Below the pieces are notes generated by a model. It was not told the origin of the DNA. It worked only from the letters and a program-made list of their open reading frames with translations, and searched no databases. A stretch of 64,000 nucleotides of DNA from Allodiplogaster sudhausi (Eukaryota; Nematoda; Chromadorea; Rhabditida; Diplogasteridae). The stretch is taken from assembly GCA_945643635.1 (NCBI GenBank), contig CALZFC010000105.1, forward strand, positions 243,501 through 307,500, read 5' to 3'. The translations under genes were made by a program, and so were the position numbers. Shown piece by piece: positions 52,129 through 63,277 of the stretch; the stretch's first letter is position 1, and each line of letters starts with the position of its first letter.

Positions 52129-55100
52129 CAAGTGTGAGAATTGAAAGAGTGAAACTTGAGTGGACGCAGTTGAATGCTGGAAGAAGCATCAGAGAGTTGT
52201 CTGAGTCTTTTTGTCCTCTCAGCCAGAGCTTTTCTGGAGTGGCGATGTCGTCTGCCTGCACTGACTGAAGACAGGGCAGCGGCATCCGAGTCATTGTCAT
52301 ACTCCGTGTGACATGCAGACGATGCCGGTCTACAAAAGAGCGAACGAGAGAGAGAGAGAGAACGAGAGAGAACGAAAGATATAGAGAGAACGAGAGAGAG
52401 AGAACGAGAGAGATATAGAGAGAACGAGAAAGAACGAAGAAAGAGCGAGAGAGAGAGAGAGAGAGAGAACGAGAGAAAGAGAGAGTGAGAGAGAGCGAGA
52501 ACGAGAGAGAGAGGACGAGAGAGAGAGAGAGAGAACGAGAGAGAGAGAGAGAGACAGAGAGAGACAGAGAGAGAGAGAGAAGAAAGAGCCAGAGAGTGAG
52601 AGAAAGAGCGAGAAAAGATACCTGCTGATGGAAGTGACGGATCCTATGGTGGAGGGGAATGGAAGTCCATCTCTCTCCGGCCGCATCTCCATCTCATCCC
52701 CTCTGTAGTCTCGCAACTCTCTCAACATCTTCTCCACTCGAGCTGCCGCTGCATCCAGTCCATCGGTTGCGGTCTCTTCAGATACTAGTAATTTTTTTAC
52801 CTTATATACCTGCTAAAAGAATATTAAATTATTAAAAAAAAAAAAATTACTTCACCTTGTGTCTGTTTTGAAGAAAAGTGGATGAGAACTGACCTTGTAC
52901 GAAGCTGCAGCTGGCGAGGCTGTTGTGGCTGCCACTCTTGGCCTGACGGATCCACTCAGCCAGCCGTGGCAGAGATCGCCTCCCTCTCTTCTCCTTCTCC
53001 CCCCTCAGCCATGCTGCGCGTACTCTTCTCTTGTTACTTGCACGAGAGGTTGCTCTGGACAAGTCGGACTCGCACTCGGACGGCGTTGCCCTGCTAGAAG
53101 AAGCCGCTCTTCTGTCATCTCCCCTCCCTTACTCACCTGTAACCATTGGCTAGGGCCATTTCAGGCGAGATCCACTCGATTTCAGAGTCAGTTTCACCTC
53201 CATCCAAGGAACGGAGTTCACTCGAGTAAGAAGAGGCCATCGATGACGTCATCTGAACCAGGGTTGCAGTTTTTTGTTTTTTTTTTTGTTTTTTTTTTTT
53301 TTGGTTTTTGGGTTCTTTTGGGGTCTTAACAAAAAACTTTTTTGTTTGTTTTTTTGTTTGGGGTCGGCCCAAAAAAACAAAAAAAACTTTTTAATCGAAA
53401 TCTTCCGGATGTCTCTTTCTCCAGCAATATTTTAAGATTAAAGGGTTCTAATTTCTCAACTCGTTATATCACTTTTTAGTATAATTGTCATTTCCGAATT
53501 TGTTTTACGACTTTTATTGTGTTATGGGTGTTGTAGATCAAGAAATTAACAAATTTTCTATTCCAAAATTACGATTAATGCAACTTTTTTTTTGGTTTTT
53601 TTGTTATTTTTTGTTTTTTGTACAAAAAATTTCTTTTTTTTTTGTCCTCAAAAAAACCGGTTTTTGGTTTTTTTGGCCCAAAAAATTTTTTGGTCAGGGA
53701 GTTTTTTGTTCTACATCCCTGATCTGAACAAATGCTGTGTTTACAGTAAAGTAGAAATAAGAAGTAGAACATCAAGATGGTGATGGGAGACAGCATCGAA
53801 GAGAAGAAGAGAGCGTGGATTCTGGTGGAGTTGGAGAGGGCCGTCCACGGGCTGGAGAGAGGACGACGTCTTGCATTCCAGAATGATCTCTTCCCCATTC
53901 CCGTCCTCCTCATCCTCGATGTCCGTAGCCGTGGCAGTGCCGTCGTTGCAGTGGAGAGTGTAGGCAGTGAGTGAGTCAAAGACCTACCAAATCACGTCAA
54001 AGTCATCAATAACAACATCCAAAATAGAAGTACATATACCTTGGTGGGCTGCGATGAGAACACGAAATTACGCGGCCGCAGGGCAAGAAAAATCTCCTCG
54101 CTCACAGCAAAGCGGCCGTGACTCGCACTACGATCACATAGAACACGAGCACGCTCTACCGTTTCTCCCCACAGCTGAACAGAGAGGGAGAGATATATAT
54201 ATATACAGAGAGAGAGGGAGAGAGAGAGGGAGAGGGAGAGAGAGAGAGAGAAGAGAGGGAGAGGGAGAGAGCTAAAAGCAGTGAAGATGTAATGGAATGA
54301 AAGCATAGAAAAGAGGAAGAAGAGTACATACCTCGAAATGTGGTTTGTCGCTGTCAAAGAGCACGGAGAGAACTGCCCCGCAGTCCATTCCAACGTGTAC
54401 TTCAAACTGTTTTTCAGCTGCGAAGGAAGTAGCTTCGAAGAGGAGAGAGACGAGAGAATGCAGGAGGTCTCCAATGGTTAAGGGAGTGTCTTCCACATTC
54501 TCCGAGTCAGGCAACAGCCCCGCTGCCAGCACATAATATCTATTCCAACTCTTCACTTTGGCTAGGCCCTTGTACTGCGGGAGAATCTAAAAGTGAGAAA
54601 GTAATAAAGAGGAAGAGTGAAGAGAGAACAGACATGATCGAGATAGAAGAATATGAAGTTGAGTGCATTGATGCCATCTTCGCTGTGGAGAGGCACTCCG
54701 TGGACGCTGAGACAGGCGATGCCGACGGTGTGGTGGACGTGCTGAAGAAGCTGAAAGAATTCCTCCTTCTTCACTTACTAATTCTCAACTTCCAATGCTT
54801 TCATCTTCTTTCAATCGATCTCATGAAAAATCGTATTAACTGTAATATAATTGACATTTTCTGTTATAATCTGAAAAGAATAGGTGAGATAGGAAAGAAA
54901 GAAAAGGGATTTTGCCTCTCCATGGGCAACGTTGTTCTGGCGGGCAGCAAGCCAGTTCGTGAGATGGCGAGGAACGATGTTCAGCTGCACTCTCCCGCAC
55001 AACTCATTCAACTTCTCAGCAGAGGAACACGCTCCAGAGCACTGCCAATTTGCATCTTCATTAGGGAAGCCATGCTAGGACACGACACTCACTTTCACCG

Positions 55101-55209
55101 CTGACAAGAAGTCTACACGCATCTGCTGCTCGTTCTCACGGGAGATCAATAGAATCACCACTCCCAGCACGAACAACCAAATCACCAAATCCAACTCGAT
55201 GCCGAATCT

Positions 55210-55295
<86 letters not shown>

Positions 55296-58008
55296 GAGAG
55301 AAGAAAGAGGAGAGAGATTGGGGGAAGGTCGCTGACTGCTGCGGGCCAACAGGTGGATGAGTCAAGAAGATCTGAAGAGTGTAGATGGAGAGAGAGAGAA
55401 GCAAGACGAACAAGTGTAGGATTGAGGAGAATCTGCAAAGAAGCGAGGAGGTCATTAATGAAGCTAGAATTTAAGGAAACTATAAATGACCGGACGAAGA
55501 CAGTTGAAGTCATCATGAAGAGAGCAAAGGAGAACGTAGAGAAGTGAGGACTGCTGCAGATGTCTCCGTGGGAGGAAGACTCTTCCGAAGGGCAGGAGAA
55601 CTGAAGGATCACTTAAGCCATTTTATTGGGAGAGAGACCGACCGTATTCACAATCCCGCCAAGGAGGAGAAGGGAAAGAATGAGAAGGACGGCGACTGAG
55701 TGGCCCGCCATTGTTCGCGTGATAAATTGCGAGAAATTCTGAATTGAAAAATACGGTAAGGAGAATCTCATTTGTAAAAAAAACAGCAAAATAAAGCAAT
55801 GTGAATCGAACATGAAAATAGTTAATATAGAGCATGAGAAGAATGAAGAACATGAGCGTGAGTGAAAGAACGATCAAGACGAGACTCGTGAGAAGTCTGC
55901 AATCAGCTTACTCCTTCATACCGTAATTATAGCCATGATCTACCTGGGCATCACTAGCATATGGTAGAGGCCATAGACAACCAGGAAGAAGATGGAGATG
56001 GCCAAGGCCGGGATCAACCATTCGTCCATTTCAGCATGAAACTAAATTATGCTATTTGTTATTAAGAATCATATTGTCCTTTTCAAAACATTGCTTATGC
56101 TCTCGCCTCCTTTGTCGGCTCGCGCATAACCTACGTTTCAAACTCTCCACTCCCTCCGCCTCAGTATATCTTCCCTCCCCTCTTCATTCTTCCATTTCTT
56201 CTTTTCTTCCTTCTGTCCCCTCTTGCTGCTTACCTACTAATACACTCTTGTTCATAAAAGGTTTATTTAGTGGTGTTAACGGTGGCATGAGTTACTGCTA
56301 GTACTACATATCAAGTGGCCGCCTCGCCACATTGTCATAAATACTTATTTACATCACGAGATTACAGGATTAACAAAGTAATTCCACAGATGACTGAATT
56401 GTCTAAAAAGCTTCGATATATCAGTATGCTGTCACAGCATGTTATATTACAACTCAGCATTAACTTAGTAATCTATCTTAATACGTGTAAACATTAGCAT
56501 CTAAAATTCTCTAATGTCTAGAACTATTTATCTCCGTAAATAAATATAAATTTCTTATACCATTTCATATGGCTAAGTCGCGTGGTTAATTACTCTGAAT
56601 GCCTCCCTCTGTTTCTTGCAATTAAAACACCCAGTACTGGCTCTGTAAGCCCTGACCTGAGTGTAGTCTCCCAGGATCTGCCGTGTCGATTTCCTGCTGT
56701 CTCTGCTACCGGTCTTGCGCTTCCTCTCCTCGAATTGTCTTCAATGACGATCTCGAAGTGACTTCCTCCATTCACTTCTTGCTGTCATTTGTCCCTGCTC
56801 GTATAGGGAGAGATGGTGTTGATCCTTTCAAAGTTGTCAAAGCTCCCGTAAAGTTGGAAGGGGGGAAGTATCACTTGAAAATGTGAGTGTTTTTCTTATA
56901 ACCGCTATCACTCTAGTTCATTCTAAAGATCATGTGCCCTCATTCAGCACTGCTCATTGAGAAATCCTCCGAGAGCGATCTCGGATTCTATGCTGGTGAC
57001 CAAGCCTGGTCTATCATGTCCCGTCCCGATGGACCGGCGGCGATTCTCGACTCTCCAATTCGTAGAGATTTCGTCTCACCCATTCGTAGGGATTTCCATG
57101 TCCATCCGAGGCCGGTTCTCGGGGTCGGCCGGCTGTGAACTCGAACTCGTGACCCTTCGATCTGTGTAGCGGGGGCAACTACCGTACAGCTAGTCGGTTG
57201 CCCATTTAAGCTTCTCCCCTACTTTGCTCTTGGTGCTTACTTTACCGTACCCTATTTCACCCGAAATGTCACTTTCACACTTTCGGCGGGAGAGTGTATC
57301 GTTTGAAACTCCATTTATGCTCTCGCCTCCTTTGTCGGCTCGCGCATAACCTACGTTTCAAACTCTCCACTCCCTCCGCCTCAGTATATCTTCCCTCCCC
57401 TCTTCACTCTTCCATTTCTTCTTTTCTTCCTTCTGTCCCCTCTTGCTGCTTACCTACTAATACACTCTTGTTCATAAAAGGTTTATTTAGTGTAGAAAAG
57501 ACAGAGCCGAGAGGACTTGCGTGTCTCGAACTGCTCTGGCGTAGACTGACACTATTGTCTCCCGATTCAACCTGTGCTCTTTGTGAACGCATCTGTCCTA
57601 ACAGATGAAAGTGTGATATGTCGACGCTACCAGACAATATATCTCAAAACGTATTCGACAATAGATGACTAAGTCACCTAATCAGCTAGTTTTTGAAAAT
57701 GTTTCACGGCGTTATCTCTATTAGTGTACCCTCGTCCGCCATATCTGATTCCTGTCTGTCTGTTTCCTAATTTTCTTCTTTATTACTCTTCTCTAATTCC
57801 CTATAGGTTTGGTATGATATAGCTTTGTCCTGCCTCTGGCGGCTACCGTCCTGACGTGGGCCTTTTATATTACACCTTCTCATTCCTGTTACTGTATATC
57901 TGAAAAATATCTGATTATGCTCTCATCTCCTTTGTCGTTTCGAGCATAACCTACGTTTCAAACTCTACACTCTCCAGCCTCCGTGTTCCTTCCTTCTCTC
58001 TCTCTCTC

Positions 58009-58056
<48 letters not shown>

Positions 58057-61000
58057 TTTCTTCTGTTGCTGTCCTACACCATTCTAGTACAGATAGGTTT
58101 ATTGGGTGTTGCCGACCAAGCTCCATGCCTCCTTTCCTGTGACTGCTGCCTCCGCATCCTCCAGCAGTTTCATGACTCCCTCATTAAAGCTGACCTGCGC
58201 CTCGTACGCTTTCTTCTTCAGTAGCGCACTAGGGTGTCCCGCTTCCGGTCGCTGCGGAGGGGGATGAGGGCCAATCGCAGCCCTGAGCTGATCCATCCAC
58301 TCCGCCGGCATTGTTGCTGGCAGGACGGGTGCCGGCGGCACCCTCTCCTCTCCTCCTCTCGGTGCTTCCGGGTCTCCCGCCGTTCCATTTCCTCCTCCTT
58401 CTGCCCCTCCATTTTCTTCGTCCATTTTCCTGTAACTCCTTAACATAAACTCGGTTAAACAGTAATTATAACATCTAACTTCCTCCTAAAAATCTTCTTT
58501 ATCAACAAACAAACACAAACTTCTGGCAGTAAAACTTTCGTAGAATGCCCTTTCCATGTCTTTCCCGCTCTCTTGTATTTTCTTCTTGCCGTACTTTTCT
58601 CGCTAAGACCCTTCGGCGGGAGAGTTTATCGTTTGAAACTCCATTTTTTTTGACACTTATCCTTGCCTTCTGTGCTGCTTTTGCCCTCGCTACAATACCA
58701 CATTGAAAAGCTACTATGTTAAAACCGATCTCTCTTTTGACTGGACCATTCTGAATAATCCTATAAATGGACATCTAGTGATCGTGTTGAACATTGTAAA
58801 ACCAACCCATTCTCGGTCTAATTAAAAGAATCCGTCCCATCCCGGTTGGAACTTAACGACTGTAACAATATTATTCAGAGATGTTATTCGAGTTAAAAGG
58901 TACTTCAGGAGCTCCTGGATTTCCAGGACTCAAGCTGCGTCTAGACTTACTCGTGTCTGCTCTCTCTGATATTCAGCACTCTATTATCACGCAACTAGAA
59001 GCGAAAAATTGCGAAATTGCGAGCTGACGAGGGAAGCCTCTTTCCATAACCCAGCCAATCGTGATCCAAGTAAGTTTCCTATGTAGTCCTTCTCGAAAGA
59101 TGTGTATTAAACTATTTTAAAACTGCGCTCGTCGCATTTGCGATTTTATATGAATTTTTGAAAAATGAGTAAAATTTACATACGAAATGCTCGAACTTTA
59201 TTAGTCGTGGTTTTGACTCTACTAACGTGGCGTTGGCAGCGTAGTGGGTTGCGCTCCCGCCTTCAATTTTCGAGGTCTGGGTTCGATTCCCTTTGGTGAC
59301 GAATTTTTTGCTGCTACTGTTTTGTTTATAGGGATAATAAAGGGCACTCTAAAGGGTATTTTTAAGCGATTTTGAGTGTATGCAAAACCTTATTATAATA
59401 CTTTTGCGATGTACTCTATAAGAAAATTTTTCGGCAATATCTTACTTTTCCAAGATTTGCGATCCGAAAGAGGCCGTCCCCAATAGGGAAAATTTTTCCA
59501 AAAATTTTTTTTTTGTTGAAACTTTCCCCAGGGGGTTATATGATGCCATGAAACCGAATCTGAAATTCGTTTTGCTCGATTTTGCCGTTTCCAAGAATTA
59601 CGGCAGGTTTTCCGTGAAGTCAATTTCTCTCAGGCATGGTAATACTTACTGATATACCGTAAGTTCTGAAAATTACGAAATCAATCAAAACACATCTCAT
59701 ATTTGGTTTAGTCGACACAAATATCCCCCAATTATAGAGTTCTAGCCAATTTGAAGCAAATATGTCAATTACCGAAAACTACCGTAACTCTTGGAAACGG
59801 CAAAATCGAGCAAAACGAATTTCAGATTCGGTTTCCTGGCATCAAATAACCCCCTGGGGAAAGTTTCAAAAAAAAAATTTTTGGAAAAATTTTCCCCTAT
59901 TGGGACGGCCTCTTTCGGATCGCAAATCTTGGAGAAGTAAGATATCGCCGAAAAATTTTCTTATAGAGTACATCGCAAAAGTATTATAATAAGGTTTTGC
60001 ATACACTCAAAATCGCTTAAAAATACTCTTTAGAGTGCCCTTTATTACCCTATAAACAAAACAGTAGCAGCAAAAAATTCGTCAGGAAAGGGAATCGAAC
60101 CCAGACCTCGAAAATTGAAGGCGGGAGCGCAACCCACTACGCTGCCAACGCCACGTTAGTAGAGTCAAAACCACGACTGATAAAGTTCGAGCATTTCGTA
60201 TGTAAATTTTACTCATTTTTCAAAAATTCATATAAAATCGCAAATGCGACGAGCGCAGTTTTAAAATAGTTTAATACACATCTTTCGAGAAGGACTACAT
60301 AGGAAACTTACTTGGATCACGATTGGCTGGGTTATGGAAAGAGGCTTCCCTTGTGAGTGTTTAATGATGCGAGGCCATAAACACTCGCCATAATCTTATT
60401 CAACGAGTACATAACACGGAACATAATGCCGTTTGTGCACGAAACACTTTGCCCTTTGCCGTACGAGCTAAGGATTGAAAGAGTATCCTAGGGAGGGTAC
60501 CTCCACCACTACCTCCTCTTCTATTTGTCATCGATGGTGACCTCAACATCCGTTGCCTGCTCGACCGAGATCGACTTAATCTGGTGGAGGACATCTGAGG
60601 GACTGCCTGTTGATCCGTTTGCTTTGCCTCTTGTGCTCTGCTCGGTGGTCTTCTTCTCGGCTTCCGTCTGGTGCTCCTCCTTCCTGCTTTCATCACACGT
60701 GTGCTTCTACATAGGCGACCCGCTGTCTGCCATCCCTCTTGTATGTTCCACACTGACTCGTTGCTATCCTCCGGGGCTCCTCTCTCTAGCTTCTTTCGGC
60801 CCTCGTGCGTCGACTACCCCGCCGCCTTGCGGCCTTCTATCTCTCTTGTAGGGATAGGCCCTCCCTCTCAGGGATCCAACTCTTCTTACCTGCTCGAAAA
60901 GTCGCTACTGACAGGCTGTCATACCCTCACTACTATACCGCCGACCTGCGGTCTTCTATCCCTCTTGTAGGGATAGGTCCTCCCTCTCAGGGATCAAACC

Positions 61001-62089
61001 CTACCTGCTCGCCACGTCGCTACTGACAGAATCTCTTGCTGCTCCGATCCCTCCTCTCTTGTTTCGCCGCCTGCCTGATCTACTCGTCCGCGTCTTCATC
61101 AGTCACCCTCCGCAAGGGGTTGAGGCCCTTCAGCTCTTGATAGTCTTTATCGACCGCGCTGAAGGCCTCCTCTTTTGGCACTGCGGCGGCGGGCGGGGAC
61201 CGATCCAGCCCCAAGATGCTCTCGCCTCTTCGGTGGTCCTTCTGCTGGCCGTATCCAGAACCACGGGGGGGGGGGGAAACGCCTCCCCTCCCTCTTCAAA
61301 TCTCTATAACACCTCAACAATTCAAGCAATTACCATTAACACCTTATTATATCCTAAAAACTTTCCACAAATAACAAACCAATCGCACCTAGCAGTAAAT
61401 CTTCCGTAGCATGCCCTACTTTGCTCTTCCATCTTGTTGGTGCTTACTTTACCGTAACCTATTTCACCCGAAATGTCACTTTCACACTTTCGAGTGTATC
61501 GTTTGAAACTCCATTTCTCTGCGCATGAACTATCTGGGTGCAGGAGCTGCAGTGGGAGTGGTGTGAGGGACATAAAGTGAAGTTGTACTGGAGGGAATCA
61601 CTGCAATCATACCTCATCTTCGAGCTGGCCGTTCTTGAAGCGAAGAGTTACTTTGTCCATGCAACTTTCGTCCTTTTGTCGCAGTTGAGTGACTTCCTTT
61701 TGTTTCTTTTCCTTTTTCATTTGCATATTCGTTCTCCTGAAAATTAAAGTATTTTTTTCGAAAAATTTTGTGGTCGTGGGGTAGAAATAGTACCAAGTAT
61801 TCTTTTATTTAATATGTTAACCAATTTCAAGTATATATTTTAACCACAGGAAAATTCGAAACAATACAATTTTAGAAAAAAAGAGAACCTTCTGGGAGCG
61901 AAGGGAAGAGTGCCGGGCTGACCCCTGTCGACAGTAGCTAGAGTCTGCAGAAGACTGTGCACTGACTCAGGCATTCCCACCATTGAGAACCTGAGGCAGG
62001 CCGAGGTAAGAAGAGAGCGATATCTAAGACAGGCAGAGAAAGAGATCTAAGACAGGCAGAGATAAAGAATGATGACATAAGAGAGGCAG

Positions 62090-62130
<41 letters not shown>

Positions 62131-62990
62131 AGTGCTGAAGAATCCACCGTTTGTTGATGGGGAAGTAGAGATGGGGTTGAAGTGATGCGAGCAGGGCAGA
62201 GAAGGGAGAACGCACTCGCAGCAACTCTGCAACGGCCTCCACTTCTACCTCGGCAGGCAGGCACTTACTCGCCTCTTCTGTCAGCCAAATCCCTCTGATA
62301 ATGATATGGATAGGAACTGTTTCTTGCCCTGATTTTGTAAATGATGATAAGAACGGATGAAATGTTTTGTATGAGAGAAAGAGATGGCTGACGGGGAGAG
62401 AGCCACGCGATTTTCCAGCCGAAGTCCTTCGTCGACGGCTGGTCCAATGACATCATAGTGCCACTTCAAAGTGCCGATGATCCCAGCTGACAACGCGCCG
62501 CTAGAAATGCAGACACAGGCCGAGATCTCTGCCGAACTCGCTTCTCGCAGTGATCTTAACACAAAAACAACTACATTTTTAGTCAAGCGAATTTTATTAC
62601 GAATTATGTGGAAAATATTATTACCACAAGCTCTTGAGTTTCATTATATTAATTATATTATTACATTTCTGATGCCAACTGCACTCCTATGAAAAATTGA
62701 AGAGCAAGTAAAAAAGGAGGGAGAGGGAGAAGCAAACGAGATGAGGGTTGCGAAGTCGCGGGCGAAGGCGAGAGCTCTCTCGGCATGGGCCACGGCCGAC
62801 CCCGCCGGCACTCCCGACACTACGGCCACTGCTTCAGATGAACACGCCACTCGCACGCAGCCACGCTCACGCGCCGCGACTGCAACGCGTCGCTCCAGCT
62901 CACGCAGCAGACGAGCTGTATCTTGAGCACCCAGTGCAGACAACACCGACTGAAGACCTGCCACTCGACACACTACGAAGGATACCTGTA

Positions 62991-63034
<44 letters not shown>

Positions 63035-63175
63035 GAAAGATAGAGAGAGAGTGAAGAAGAGAGAGAAGAAGAGAGAGAAGAGGAAGAAGAAGAGAGGGAG
63101 AAGAAGAAGAGAGCGAGAGATATTGAAAGAAAGAGAGAGAAAGAGAGACAGATAGAAAGAGCGGGAGAGAGAAAG

Positions 63176-63211
<36 letters not shown>

Positions 63212-63240
63212 AAAGAGAGGGAGAGAGAAAGATAGAGGGG

Positions 63241-63277
<37 letters not shown>

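Larger units (their letters stand above)
59033..60353. mobile_element. 1.3 kb palindrome with a tRNA-like core in each arm
   Basis: Left arm 59033-59605 and right arm 59787-60353 are near-identical inverted copies (about 570 bp) around a spacer of about 180 bp. Outer ends read AGGGAAGCCTCTTTCCATAA. Each arm holds a tRNA-like segment and long AT-rich sequence. No protein-coding frame. No target duplication was found at the outer ends. Confidence 0.85.
56042..61621 (-). other. 5.6 kb intron of the cyclase gene filled with repeats
   Basis: Separates the exon ending QLEDE (about 61622-61728) from the exon encoding [14 protein letters not shown] (about 55943-56041). It contains repeated family copies, a tRNA-derived SINE, a 1.3 kb palindrome, a tandem repeat and short gag-like open frames, listed separately. 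Confidence 0.55.

Noticed and set aside
53259..53721. Intron created by a transposon (introner)
   Set aside because: The flanking sequence shows a pre-existing intron of about 47 bp with its own donor, so the element entered an existing intron at the acceptor rather than making a new one.
59234..59310. Functional tRNA gene
   Set aside because: Boxes A and B are present, but I could not form acceptor and anticodon stems, and the segment is embedded in an inverted repeat.
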